Positions 24,547 to 32,788 of a DNA stretch of 64,000 nt are shown here, in pieces (the stretch's first letter is position 1; the number at the start of each line of letters is the position of its first letter). The notes under the pieces were generated by a model. That model saw only the letters and a list, made by a program, of their open reading frames with translations. It searched no databases and was not told the DNA's origin. The position numbers were made by a program, and so were the translations under genes. The stretch spans positions 96,849 through 160,848 of the forward strand of contig JACRAZ010000090.1 in the NCBI GenBank assembly GCA_016213205.1. Reading direction: 5' to 3'. This DNA comes from Burkholderiales bacterium. GTDB lineage: Bacteria > Pseudomonadota > Gammaproteobacteria > Burkholderiales > Burkholderiaceae_C.

Positions 24547-26081
24547 GCACGGCCCCTGTGCGACAGCGCCGCCAGCGCCTCGGTGCAGTCGTCGAACGGA
24601 TGCTTCACGCCGGCGACTTCCTGGTAGTCCTCGTGGCCCTTGCCGGCCACCAGCACCACGTCGCGCGCATCGGCGCGCGTCACCGCGTGCACGATGGCCT
24701 CGCGGCGGTCTTCGAACACGTCCACCCCGTCGCGCGCGCTGATGCCGGCCAGGATCTGCGCGATGATCAGCGCCGGGCTTTCGGCCCGCGGGTTGTCGCT
24801 GGTGACGACCACCCGGTCGGCCAGGCGCTGGGCGATCGCACCCATCATCGGCCGCTTGGTGGCGTCGCGGCTGCCGCCGCAACCGAACACGCACCACAGC
24901 CGGCCGCCACGCGCGGCCGCCAGCGGGCGCAGCGCGGCCAGCGCCTTGTCCAGCGCGTCGGGCGTGTGGGCGTAGTCCACCACCACCTCGGGCTGGCCGG
25001 CCGCCCCCGGGGCCACGCGCTGCATGCGCCCGGGCACCGGCGTGAGGCCGGGCACCAGTTGGGCCACCAGCGGCAACGGCACGCCCTGGGCGCGCAGCGC
25101 ACCCAGCACACCCAGCAGGTTGCTGGCGTTGTAGTCGCCGATCAGGCTGCTTTGCACCGACACGGTCTGTGCGCCCTCGGCCAGCTCGAACGCGAGCCCG
25201 CCGTCGACATAACGCAGTTCATGTGCGGCCAGGCGCGCCGGGCCACGCACCGAGCAGGTCCACAGGTCGAGCGCTTGCGCCCCGGTCGCGCGGGCCAGTT
25301 CGTCGGCCAGGGCTGCGCCCTGTTCGTCGTCGATGTTGATCACCGCAGCCTCCAGGCCCGGCCAGGCGAACAGCGCGCGCTTGGTGGCCCAGTACGCCGC
25401 CATGTCGCCGTGGTAGTCCAGGTGATCGCGGGTGAAGTTGGTGAACTGCGCCACCACGATGGGGGTGCCGGCCAGCCGGTGCTCGGCGATGCCGATCGAC
25501 GAGGCCTCGATCGCGCAGGCGGCAAATCCCTCGTTGGCCATGTGGCGGAAGGCGGCCTGCAGGCGCACCGGGTCGGGCGTGGTCAGACCGGTGGGCTCGA
25601 TGCTGCCGGGGTTGCCCGCCACCGGCGGCTCGCCGATGCCCAAGGTGCCCACCACGCCGCAGCGGCGCCCCAGCAGCGTGAGGGCCTGGGCCGTCCACCA
25701 GGCGGTGGAGCTCTTGCCGTTGGTGCCGGTGACGGCGATCACCGTGAGCTCGGCGGCGGGCTGCTCGTACCAGGCCGCGGCGATGGGGCCGGTGGCGGCC
25801 TTCAGGCCCGGCAGGACCCCGATGCGGTCGTGCTGCGGGTGGTGGCCGGCATGGCCGCTCACATCGAAGCCGAAGGCATCGACGCCCTCGGCCTCGACCA
25901 GGCACGCCGCCGCGCCGGCCGCGAAGGCGGCGCGCACGAACTGGCGGCCGTCCTGCGCATGGCCTGGCCAGGCGATGAAGGCGTCGCCGGGCTGCACCTG
26001 GCGGCTGTCGGTGCGCAGCGAGCCGGTGACCTGCGCGCGCAGCCAGGCCACGGCGGCTTCGGGGGTGTGCAGGTGCTGCAT
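24543..26081 (-). CDS. murE: UDP-N-acetylmuramoyl-tripeptide synthetase
   Basis: MurE, 512 residues, adds the third amino acid. GTNGKSS is at 119-125 (Ser replaces the usual Thr after Lys). The DNPRAES motif near 414-420 carries Asp-Asn-Pro-Arg, which in the family selects meso-diaminopimelate, as expected for a Gram-negative. The ATG at 26081 was chosen at the start of homology; an upstream extension is possible but GC-rich and unconserved. The gap to ftsI holds a palindromic element. Confidence 0.96.
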   Translation of the reverse strand: MQHLHTPEAAVAWLRAQVTGSLRTDSRQVQPGDAFIAWPGHAQDGRQFVRAAFAAGAAACLVEAEGVDAFGFDVSGHAGHHPQHDRIGVLPGLKAATGPIAAAWYEQPAAELTVIAVTGTNGKSSTAWWTAQALTLLGRRCGVVGTLGIGEPPVAGNPGSIEPTGLTTPDPVRLQAAFRHMANEGFAACAIEASSIGIAEHRLAGTPIVVAQFTNFTRDHLDYHGDMAAYWATKRALFAWPGLEAAVINIDDEQGAALADELARATGAQALDLWTCSVRGPARLAAHELRYVDGGLAFELAEGAQTVSVQSSLIGDYNASNLLGVLGALRAQGVPLPLVAQLVPGLTPVPGRMQRVAPGAAGQPEVVVDYAHTPDALDKALAALRPLAAARGGRLWCVFGCGGSRDATKRPMMGAIAQRLADRVVVTSDNPRAESPALIIAQILAGISARDGVDVFEDRREAIVHAVTRADARDVVLVAGKGHEDYQEVAGVKHPFDDCTEALAALSHRGRA

Positions 26082-26114
26082 GTCAGTGCCGCCCGGCCGC
26101 CCGAAGGCACTGAC

Positions 26115-26181
26115 GCGCCCCAGGCCCACGTAGGGGGCCGAGCCTGCCCCTGGGGCAGCGAACGCAGTGAGCTTGGGGCCG
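26115..26181. repeat. GC-rich intergenic palindromic element (copy 2)
   Basis: Between murE and ftsI, GCCCC-TG-GGGC (26145-26155) is followed by the imperfect stem region CAGCGAACGCAGTGAGCT and the end GGGGCCGC. The layout matches copies at 18834 and 29948. The insertion interrupts the otherwise tightly packed cluster and leaves a 107-bp gap where most gene pairs overlap. Confidence 0.45.
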
Positions 26182-26188
26182 CTTCATT

Positions 26189-27949
26189 TCAGAAGCTTTC
26201 CTGCACCGGCAGCGCCTTGGCCACCACCTGCGGCTTCACGTCCAGGTCGGGCGGCACGCCCATCATGCGCAGCGTCTGCTGCACCACCTGGCTGAACACC
26301 GGCGCGGCCACCGCGCCACCGTAGTAGACGCCGTTGCTCGGCTCGTCCACCATCACCGCGACGACGATGCGCGGCTTGTCGATCGGCGCCATGCCGACGA
26401 ACCACGAGCGGTACTTGTTGCTCGCGTAGCCCTTGCCTTCCTGCTTGTGCGCGGTGCCGCTCTTGCCGCCCACCGAGTAGCCGATGGTCTGCGCCATGGT
26501 GCCGGTGCCGCCCGGGCCGGCGGCCATCTGCAGCATCTTGCGGATCTCGCGCGCGGTGCCGGGCGACACCACGCGCAGGCCGGCGCCGGGTTGCTCCTGG
26601 CGCATCATGCTGACGGGGATGACCTCGCCATCGCGCGCGAAGGCGGTGTAGGCGCGCGCGATCTGCAGCAGCGAGGCCGACAGCCCGTAGCCGTAGCACA
26701 TGGTGGCCTGCTCGATCGGACGCCAGGTCTTGTAGGGGCGCAGCCGGCCGGTCACCGCGCCGGGGAAGCTGATCTGCGGCTTCTGGCCATAACCCACGTT
26801 GGAGAACAGCTCCCACAGCTCGCGCGCCTGCATCTGCATGCCGATCTTCACGGTGCCGACGTTGCTGGACTTCTGGATCACCTCCTGCACCGTGAGCACG
26901 CCGTGGGGGTGCGCGTCCTTGATGGTGGAGCCGGTGATGGTGATGCTGCCGGGCGCGGTCTGGATCGGGGTGTCCACCTTCACGCGGCCGGTCTCCAGGC
27001 CCCAGGCCACGACGAAGGGCTTCATCGTCGAGCCGGGCTCGAACACGTCGGTGAGCGCGCGGTTGCGCAGTTGCGCGCCGGACAGGTGGCTGCGCTGGCC
27101 GGGGTCGTAGCTGGGGTAGTTGGCCAGGGCCAGGATCTCGCCGGTCTGCACGTCGAGCACCACCACGCTGCCGGCCTTGGCCTTGTGCTCGGCCACCGCA
27201 TCGCGCACGCGCTGGTAGGCGAAGAACTGCACCTTGGAGTCGATCGAGAGCTGGATGTCGCGGCCGTTCACCGGCTCGGTGGCCAGGCCCATGTCCTCGA
27301 CCACGCGGCCCAGGCGGTCCTTCACGACACCGCGCATGCCGTCCTTGCCCTGCAGGTCTTTCTGGAACGCGAGCTCGATGCCCTCCTGGCCCTGGTCCTC
27401 GATGTTGGTGAAGCCCACCACGTGCGCGGCGGATTCGCCCTCGGGATAACGTCGTTTGTACTCGCGTGTCTCGTACAGGCCCTTGATGCCCAGCGCCTTG
27501 ATCTGGGCCCAGGTCTCGGGGTCGACCTGGCGCCGGATCCAGGCGAAGTTCTGGCTGCCGCTGTTCAGGCGCCCGTCGAATTCCCGGGCGTCCATGTCCA
27601 GCAGCTTCAGCAACTGGCGGCGCTGCTCGGCGTTGGCGTCGAAATCCTTCGGAATCGCCCACAGGCTGGGCGCGGGCACGCTGGTGGCCAGCAGCAGGCC
27701 GTTGCGGTCGAGGATGCGGCCCCGGCTGGCGGGCACATCCAGCGTGTGCGCGTAGCGCTTCTCGCCCTGCTTCTGGAAGAACTCGGCGCCGATCAGCTGC
27801 ACGTAGGCCGCGCGGCCCAGCAGGCCGACAAAGGCCATCGCCACCAGCGCGACGACGAAGCGGCTGCGCCAGTTCGGCGTCTTGGACGCCAGCAGCGGGC
27901 TGGTGGCGTAGTTGACCGCGCGGGCGCTGCTGCGCTGCAGGCCCTTCAT
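26189..27949 (-). CDS. ftsI: Septal penicillin-binding protein 3 (FtsI)
   Basis: PBP3, 586 residues, the divisome transpeptidase. A single transmembrane helix is at about 31-47; the pedestal domain follows; the transpeptidase motifs are SxxK = STMK (307-310), SxN = SSN (361-363) and KSGT (496-499). The RGRILDRNGLLLA block (76-88) is typical of class B enzymes. The start overlaps the ftsL stop. It works with FtsW, encoded further down the same transcript. Confidence 0.98.
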   Translation of the reverse strand: MKGLQRSSARAVNYATSPLLASKTPNWRSRFVVALVAMAFVGLLGRAAYVQLIGAEFFQKQGEKRYAHTLDVPASRGRILDRNGLLLATSVPAPSLWAIPKDFDANAEQRRQLLKLLDMDAREFDGRLNSGSQNFAWIRRQVDPETWAQIKALGIKGLYETREYKRRYPEGESAAHVVGFTNIEDQGQEGIELAFQKDLQGKDGMRGVVKDRLGRVVEDMGLATEPVNGRDIQLSIDSKVQFFAYQRVRDAVAEHKAKAGSVVVLDVQTGEILALANYPSYDPGQRSHLSGAQLRNRALTDVFEPGSTMKPFVVAWGLETGRVKVDTPIQTAPGSITITGSTIKDAHPHGVLTVQEVIQKSSNVGTVKIGMQMQARELWELFSNVGYGQKPQISFPGAVTGRLRPYKTWRPIEQATMCYGYGLSASLLQIARAYTAFARDGEVIPVSMMRQEQPGAGLRVVSPGTAREIRKMLQMAAGPGGTGTMAQTIGYSVGGKSGTAHKQEGKGYASNKYRSWFVGMAPIDKPRIVVAVMVDEPSNGVYYGGAVAAPVFSQVVQQTLRMMGVPPDLDVKPQVVAKALPVQESF

Positions 27950-28242
27950 CGCGCCGCTCCCGGGGCCGTGGGCGTGGCGGCCGGGTCCACCACGTACATC
28001 GTGACGGCCGGCGTCACGGTGCGCATGGCCAGCTTTTCGCGGGCGGTGCGCTCCACGCGCAGGCTGGTGGCCTGGGCCTGGCGCTCGGCCTCCAGGCGCT
28101 TGTAGTCGCCTTCCAGGCGCAGCGCCTCGACTTCGGCGCGGTGGATCTCGGCAAACAGGCGTCGGCTGTCGTAGGCGCTGCGGATCAGCACCAGCGCGCT
28201 GGCGATCACCACCATCAGCAGCAGCAGGTTCAGCCGGGTCAT
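27946..28242 (-). CDS. ftsL: Cell division protein FtsL
   Basis: A 98-residue bitopic protein: short cytoplasmic N-terminus, one helix at about 4-23 (LLLLMVVIASALVLIRS), then a coiled-coil-forming segment RRLFAEIHRAEVEALRLEGD (about 27-46). FtsL assembles with FtsB and FtsQ to activate FtsWI. Position, between rsmH and ftsI with overlaps on both sides, is as strong as sequence evidence because FtsL is poorly conserved. Confidence 0.92.
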   Translation of the reverse strand: MTRLNLLLLMVVIASALVLIRSAYDSRRLFAEIHRAEVEALRLEGDYKRLEAERQAQATSLRVERTAREKLAMRTVTPAVTMYVVDPAATPTAPGAAR

Positions 28243-29201
28243 GCTGCGCCCCCGGTGACGCCGGGTTCGGCATCGGTGCGCTCGGCCACGCGCAGGATGG
28301 CCGACCGTGCACGCGGGTTGGCCGCCACCTCGGCAACACCCGGCTTGATGCGCGCAATCGCCTGCAGGCGCATCGCCCGGGGCGGCGCCATCGGCGCGCG
28401 CCGGTCCACCACCTCGCGGCTTTCGCGCGCGATGAAGGTCTTGACGATGCGGTCTTCAAGCGAGTGGAAGCTGATCACGGCGAGCCGGCCTCCGGGTGCA
28501 AGCAGGTCGAGCGCTGCGGCTAGGGCTTGCTCGAGTTCCTCGAGCTCAGCGTTGACGAAAATCCGAAGAGCTTGAAATGTGCGCGTTGCAGGGTCCTGGC
28601 CCGGTTCGCGGGTTTTGACCGCACGAGCCACGACTTGGGAAAGCTCAAGGGTGGTTCGAACAGCACCCCCGCCCTCCCGGCGAGCAACAAGCGCCTTTGC
28701 AATCGGTACAGCAAACCGTTCTTCGCCGTAGTCACGGATCACCTCTGCAATCTGGCGCTCATCGGCGCGGGCCAGGAAGTCCGCGGCGGTCTCGCCGCGG
28801 GTCGTGTCCATGCGCATGTCCAGCGGCGCATCGAAGCGGAAGCTGAACCCGCGCGCGGGGTTGTCGATCTGTGGCGAGCTCACGCCCAGGTCCAGCAGCA
28901 AGCCCTGCAGCTGCGTGATGCCCAGCGTGGCCAGCGAGGGGCGCAGCGTGGAGAAGCCGGCATGCACCACCTGCACCCGCGCGTCGGCCGCGGCCAGCGC
29001 ATGGGCCTCGGCGATCGCCTCGGGGTCCTTGTCGAACACCACCAGCCGCGCCTGCGGGCCCAGGCGCGCCAGCAGCGCACGCGCATGGCCGCCACGGCCG
29101 AAAGTGCCGTCCATGTACACACCGTCCGGTCGGGTGACGATCGCGTCGATCGCTTCGGCCAGGAGTACGGTGGTGTGCTGCCATTGCTGGGGGGCGGGCA
29201 T
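28239..29201 (-). CDS. rsmH: 16S rRNA (cytosine1402-N4)-methyltransferase
   Basis: RsmH (MraW), 320 residues. The SAM-binding region VYMDGTFGRGGHARALL (about 28-44) and the later ISFHSLEDRIVKTFI (about 242-256) are diagnostic. It modifies the decoding site of 16S rRNA. The coding stretch 28501-28740, about residues 154-234, has a GC content near 60% and different codon use from the rest (about 70%), although the frame and conserved residues are intact. The start overlaps the mraZ stop by one base. Confidence 0.97.
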   Translation of the reverse strand: MPAPQQWQHTTVLLAEAIDAIVTRPDGVYMDGTFGRGGHARALLARLGPQARLVVFDKDPEAIAEAHALAAADARVQVVHAGFSTLRPSLATLGITQLQGLLLDLGVSSPQIDNPARGFSFRFDAPLDMRMDTTRGETAADFLARADERQIAEVIRDYGEERFAVPIAKALVARREGGGAVRTTLELSQVVARAVKTREPGQDPATRTFQALRIFVNAELEELEQALAAALDLLAPGGRLAVISFHSLEDRIVKTFIARESREVVDRRAPMAPPRAMRLQAIARIKPGVAEVAANPRARSAILRVAERTDAEPGVTGGAA

Positions 29202-29629
29202 CAGAAGACGAAGTCCTTGACGGCATCGGGCATTTCGCCGGCCATCGTTTCCGCCTCGTGTGCGGCATGCCGCGCCACGTCCCAGAGCTCCAGCCGCTGG
29301 CCCATGCCCAGCAGCAGCACGTCCTTCTCAAGCCCGGCGGCCTTGCGCAGCTCGGGCGACACGCTCAGGCGCCCGGCGCCATCCACTTCGACATCGACCG
29401 CACTGCCGATGAAGATGCGCCGCCAGCCGTCGGCCGACATCGGCAGGGTCAGCAGCTTCTCGCGGAACTGCTCCCAGGCCGGGCGCGGAAACACGAGCAG
29501 GCAGCCCACCGGATGCTTGGTGAGGGTGAGCTGGCCGTTCGTGGCGGCCATCAGCAGCTCGCGGTGACGCGCCGGGACGTTGATCCGCCCCTTCGCATCC
29601 AGCGCCAGCGCTGAAGTCCCCTGGAACAT
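29201..29629 (-). CDS. mraZ: Transcriptional regulator MraZ
   Basis: MraZ, 142 residues from the ATG at 29629 (MFQGTSALALDAKGRINVPA), matching the E. coli start MFRGA; an in-frame GTG four codons earlier overlaps the operator. It contains two AbrB-like repeats with the D-x-K-G-R core at about 11-15. MraZ is a DNA-binding repressor of its own operon (the dcw cluster) in E. coli, and its TGGGN boxes are visible just upstream. Confidence 0.95.
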   Translation of the reverse strand: MFQGTSALALDAKGRINVPARHRELLMAATNGQLTLTKHPVGCLLVFPRPAWEQFREKLLTLPMSADGWRRIFIGSAVDVEVDGAGRLSVSPELRKAAGLEKDVLLLGMGQRLELWDVARHAAHEAETMAGEMPDAVKDFVF

Positions 29630-29635
29630 GAAGCT

Positions 29636-29660
29636 CGCCACAATTCCCCACCGTCACCCA
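29636..29660 (-). promoter_or_regulatory. MraZ operator: three TGGGN-type boxes at 10-bp spacing
   Basis: Read on the minus strand, TGGGT (29656-29660), TGGGG (29646-29650) and TGGCG (29636-29640) are separated by exactly 5 bases each. In E. coli MraZ binds TGGGN repeats with 5-base spacers in front of its own gene. The third box is a near match. The boxes sit between the promoter and the mraZ start, fitting autorepression. Confidence 0.75.
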
Positions 29661-29669
29661 CAAGATGAC

Positions 29670-29698
29670 ACTGTAGCCCATGAACTGGGGGTGGTCAA
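29670..29698 (-). promoter_or_regulatory. dcw cluster promoter (sigma70 type)
   Basis: On the minus strand TTGACC (29693-29698) and TACAGT (29670-29675) are separated by exactly 17 bp and match the -35 and -10 consensus in 5 and 4 positions. Transcription would start near 29662, just upstream of the MraZ boxes and about 33 bp before the mraZ ATG. Because nearly every downstream gene overlaps or abuts its neighbour, this promoter may drive 15 genes. Confidence 0.7.
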
Positions 29699-29831
29699 CG
29701 CGACGTGCTAAAAAAATCTAATGAAATCAAGCACTTAGTAACTTGTGATCAAGTGACGGGCGAGTTCCAAAAACTTCTTCAAAAATAAGGACTTGCGAGA
29801 TTCACTGAAAGCAATGCGTGAGAAGGACGAG

Positions 29832-29861
29832 CACCCGCCAGGCCGGTTGGCCGAGCGGGTG
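29832..29861 (-). terminator. Strong two-part stem-loop downstream of carbonic anhydrase
   Basis: CACCCGC...GCGGGTG encloses a second stem GGCC-GGTT-GGCC, giving an almost continuous 11-bp stem. A second perfect hairpin CTCGGGC...GCCCGAG is at 29879-29898. Both lie on the downstream side of the minus-strand carbonic anhydrase gene and are good candidates for its 3' end, although no clean T-run follows. Confidence 0.5.
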
Positions 29862-29947
29862 TCGCAAGGTGGGGTGGCCTCGGGCGCTCATGCCCGAGCC
29901 GGCCGCGGCGGGCTCGGGCCGGACCGGGCCGCTCCCGGCCGGCCTGA

Positions 29948-29988
29948 TCCCCCTTGGGGGGACCAGCCCGCAGGGCTGCAGGGGGCCC
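29948..29988. repeat. GC-rich intergenic palindromic element (copy 3)
   Basis: CCCCC-TT-GGGGGG is followed by the stem CAGCCCGCAGGGCTG and the end CAGGGGGCC. The layout is as in the elements at 18834 and 26115. It directly follows the carbonic anhydrase stop. Confidence 0.5.
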
Positions 29989-29990
29989 AG

Positions 29991-31118
29991 TCAGTTCGAC
30001 TGCTTGATCAGCCTTCCGGCGGCCGACTGGATGGGCCGCGCATTCATCGGGTACAGGCGCGCGAAGACGTTCACCTGGTCCGGCGAGATCGGCACCGGCT
30101 GCTGCATCACCATCCACAGCACGCCTTCGCTGCAGGGCGGCGTGGTCAGTGAGCCCATGTAGGTGTAGTAGCGCTTGTCCTCGGGCAGCAGCTTGTTCAG
30201 GTCGATCGCCGACTTGGCGGGCACCTCCTCGCCCTTTTCCAGCGGCAGGTTGTTCCACACCTGCTGCACCACCGCGTGTGCGCTGCCACGGTCCAGCAGC
30301 ACCGCGACGACGGCCAGCCGGCCTTCGGAATCCTTGTGCACCAGGTGCGCCACCATGTCGAACTGCCGGCCGTCGATGCGCTCTTCCGACGGGCGGTGGA
30401 AGTGGAACTGCACCAGGTCGTAGCGGCGGCCCTGGACCTCGATCGAGTTGCCACCGCCCAGGTTCACCTGCACCGTGTGGCCGTTGTCGATGACGCGAAA
30501 GCCGGTGGGCCGGTATTCGAAGGCGATCGGGTCCAGGTCCACGCGCACGCCGCCGCGGATGTCGATCGGGCTCTGGCGCTGGCCGGCGCTGCACTTGGCG
30601 AATTCGGGGTTCAGCCGGGCCCAGGATTCGGGGCCGGCGGCGCCGTCGTAGCCCCAGTGCAGCGCATGGCCGTCGGGCACATGCCCGGCCGCGGCCTTTT
30701 CGGCACGCAGGCTGGCCACCAGGTCGCTGGTGCTCGGCTTGCGGGGCTTGGGCGCGGGGGCCGCGGCTGGCGCGGGGTGGGCATCGGGCGCTTCGGCGCG
30801 GCTGCTCACCTGCAGTGCGTAGGGCGACTTGGCGTCCGGCGCCTTGGCAGCGCCCAGCTTCTGCGCCAGGCGCTCGCGCAGCACGTCCATCGGGTCGGCG
30901 GGCGTGGCCGGCGCGGGTGCGGCGGCTGGCGGCTTGCGCGCTTCGGCATGCGCATCGGCGCGCGGGGCCAGCTTGGGCACGCCCTTGACGATGTCGTGGC
31001 CATCGGCGGCGCGGGCCGGCGCCAGCGGGCCGACAGCCAGCGCCAGGCCGAGGGCCAGGGGCGCCAAGGCCAGCCAGGCGCGCGCGACGTGCAGTGAACG
31101 GGGGACTGGTCGAAGCAT
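29991..31118 (-). CDS. Alpha-type carbonic anhydrase with proline/alanine-rich extension
   Basis: A 375-residue exported protein. Signal peptide about 1-37 (cleavage after ARA). The catalytic domain occupies about 150-375: HWGY at 154-157, QSPIDI at 182-187, zinc ligands His239 and His241 in FHFH and His258 in VAHLVH, plus GSLTTPPCSEGVLW near 327-340. It interconverts CO2 and bicarbonate, here in the periplasm. Between signal peptide and enzyme is a roughly 110-residue Pro/Ala/Lys-rich linker with two predicted helices (such as DPMDVLRERLAQKLG), absent from ordinary alpha anhydrases of about 250 residues. The linker could bind envelope or cell-wall material. Confidence 0.92.
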   Translation of the reverse strand: MLRPVPRSLHVARAWLALAPLALGLALAVGPLAPARAADGHDIVKGVPKLAPRADAHAEARKPPAAAPAPATPADPMDVLRERLAQKLGAAKAPDAKSPYALQVSSRAEAPDAHPAPAAAPAPKPRKPSTSDLVASLRAEKAAAGHVPDGHALHWGYDGAAGPESWARLNPEFAKCSAGQRQSPIDIRGGVRVDLDPIAFEYRPTGFRVIDNGHTVQVNLGGGNSIEVQGRRYDLVQFHFHRPSEERIDGRQFDMVAHLVHKDSEGRLAVVAVLLDRGSAHAVVQQVWNNLPLEKGEEVPAKSAIDLNKLLPEDKRYYTYMGSLTTPPCSEGVLWMVMQQPVPISPDQVNVFARLYPMNARPIQSAAGRLIKQSN

Positions 31119-31216
31119 GGGCAGGACTCGTCAAACGCAGGCCCGCAAGGGCACGGACCCGCTCCTCCACGCTATCGGCCGACGGGCGGGGATCTTGAGT
31201 CCGGCCGCGGCCCCCC

Positions 31217-32422
31217 TCAGGCCGGGCGCCGGCGCACCCAGGTCCAGGCCGCGAGGCCGATGCACATCAAGCCCATCGAGGTGAAGGCGAGCGCCACCGT
31301 CGAATGCATCACCAGCGGCGCGATCACGCCGGCCACCAGGCCATTGGCGGCGCTGGCCACGCAGGCCTGCAGCGATGCGGCCATGCCGCGGCGGTCGGGC
31401 GCCAGGTCCAGCACCATCAGGGTGACTACCGGCACCGTGAGCGCCCAGCCGAAGGCGAACAGCGCCACCGGCGGCAGCGCCCAGCGTGGGCTCGGCTCGA
31501 GCAGCAGGTTCAGCACCACGTTGACGATCGACATCACCACCATGATGCTGAAGCCATGGCGGATCTGCCGTTGCGGCTCGATGCGCCCGGCCAGGCGGCC
31601 CGAGACGAATGCGCCGGCCATGATGCCGCTGATCGTCAGGCCAAAGAACCAGAAGAACTGCGTCGGCCCCAGGCGCAGGTGGGTGCCCAGCCACTCCGGC
31701 GCCGACAGCACGTACAGGAACATGCCGTTGAACGGCACGCCGCTGGCGAACACCAGCGCCACGAACCGCGGGTTGGCCACCAGATCGGCATAGCTGCGCA
31801 GCAGCGGCCTCGGCGCGAACGATTGGCGCTGGCTGGCGTGCAGTGTCTCGGGCAGGTAGCGCGCATTGATGGCCAGCAGCAGCAGGCCGATGCCGGTGAG
31901 CAGCCAGAAGATCGAATGCCAGCCCGCATGCACGAACAGGAACCCGCCCAGCACCGGCGCGATGGCGGGCGCGACACCGAAGAAGATGGTCACCTGCGAC
32001 ATCACGCGCTGCGCGTCCGCGGGCGCGAACATGTCGCGGATGATCGCGCGCGAGACCACCACCCCGGCGCCGGCCGACATGCCCTGCAGCGCCCGGCAGG
32101 CCACCAGCACGGCGATCGACTCCGACAGCGCGCAGCCCAGCGACGCGAGCGTGAACACCGCCAGCCCGGTGAGCACCACCGGGCGGCGGCCGATCGCGTC
32201 CGACAGCGCGCCATGGAACAGGTTCATCAGCGCAAAGCCGAACAGGTAGGCCGACAGCGTCTGCTGCATCTGCGCCGGGGTGGCGTTCAGCGATGCCGCG
32301 ATGCCCTGGAAGGCGGGCAGGTAGGTGTCGATCGCAAAGGGCCCCAGGGTGCCCAGGCAGGCCAGCAGCATGGCCAGCGCCCAGCGCGGTCGGCGCCACA
32401 GGAGATGAGAGTCGGGGTTCAT
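31217..32422 (-). CDS. Bcr/CflA-type MFS drug efflux transporter
   Basis: A 401-residue protein with 12 predicted helices. The MFS loop 2-3 motif GALSDAIGRRPVVLTG (about 71-86) and the Bcr family GPFAIDTYLPAF (about 27-38) are clear; the latter holds the conserved acidic residue in helix 1. Members export bicyclomycin, sulfonamides or dipeptides by proton antiport. It lies 46 bp downstream of an HxlR-type regulator on the same strand, suggesting regulated efflux. Substrate unknown. Confidence 0.9.
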   Translation of the reverse strand: MNPDSHLLWRRPRWALAMLLACLGTLGPFAIDTYLPAFQGIAASLNATPAQMQQTLSAYLFGFALMNLFHGALSDAIGRRPVVLTGLAVFTLASLGCALSESIAVLVACRALQGMSAGAGVVVSRAIIRDMFAPADAQRVMSQVTIFFGVAPAIAPVLGGFLFVHAGWHSIFWLLTGIGLLLLAINARYLPETLHASQRQSFAPRPLLRSYADLVANPRFVALVFASGVPFNGMFLYVLSAPEWLGTHLRLGPTQFFWFFGLTISGIMAGAFVSGRLAGRIEPQRQIRHGFSIMVVMSIVNVVLNLLLEPSPRWALPPVALFAFGWALTVPVVTLMVLDLAPDRRGMAASLQACVASAANGLVAGVIAPLVMHSTVALAFTSMGLMCIGLAAWTWVRRRPA

Positions 32423-32468
32423 CGCGCCACGCCAGTGTAGTGGCGTGCACCCGCGCGGCCCGCGCGCC

Positions 32469-32783
32469 TCAGGGACGCCGGGCCTGCCAGCGCAGGGCCC
32501 ATTGGGTGAGCGGCTGGAAGGCCGTGAGCAGCTCGCGCCCCAGGGGCGAGAGCGTGTAGCCCGCCTCGTCGCTGTCCAGCAGGCCAGCCTCGCGCAACTC
32601 GGCCAGGCGCTGGTTCAGCACCGTGGGCGAGATGTCGCCACAGGCCGATTGCAGCGCCCGGAAGGTGAGCGCGCCGGCGCGCAGCTCCCAGATCACGCGC
32701 AGCATCCAGCGCCGATGGAACAGGTCCAGCGCGGCATTGATGGCCTGCTTGCCTTGCTGCTGGCGGGATGGAGAAGCGCTCAT
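32469..32783 (-). CDS. HxlR-type winged-helix transcriptional regulator
   Basis: A 104-residue protein (start at the ATG at 32783; an in-frame ATG eight codons earlier is possible). It has the HxlR layout: FHRRWMLRVIWELRAGALTF near 22-41 with the wHTH, the SPTVLNQRLAELREAGLL helix, and YTLSPLGREL wing. It lacks the N-terminal cysteine typical of redox- or aldehyde-sensing HxlR proteins. It is upstream of the efflux gene and divergent from a carboxymuconolactone decarboxylase-family gene; it probably controls one or both. Confidence 0.85.
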   Translation of the reverse strand: MSASPSRQQQGKQAINAALDLFHRRWMLRVIWELRAGALTFRALQSACGDISPTVLNQRLAELREAGLLDSDEAGYTLSPLGRELLTAFQPLTQWALRWQARRP

Positions 32784-32788
32784 GCTAG

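Larger units (their letters stand above)
29699..29990. other. Gene-free interval between mraZ promoter and carbonic anhydrase gene
   Basis: This stretch has no credible gene. Its first 100 bp (29700-29800) are strikingly AT-rich for this chromosome, with an A-run at 29711-29717 and short inverted repeats (GTGCT...AGCAC at 29704-29733), possibly an upstream activating element. The rest holds two stem-loops and a GC-rich palindromic element, listed separately. Confidence 0.6.

Noticed and set aside
26189..28459. 756-codon version of ftsI starting inside ftsL/rsmH
   Set aside because: The extra N-terminus translates ftsL and rsmH in the wrong frame; the ATG at 27949 overlaps the ftsL stop and begins the family sequence.
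29597..29641. GTG start of mraZ at 29641
   Set aside because: It is in frame but the ATG four codons later matches the conserved N-terminus, and the GTG lies next to the MraZ operator boxes.
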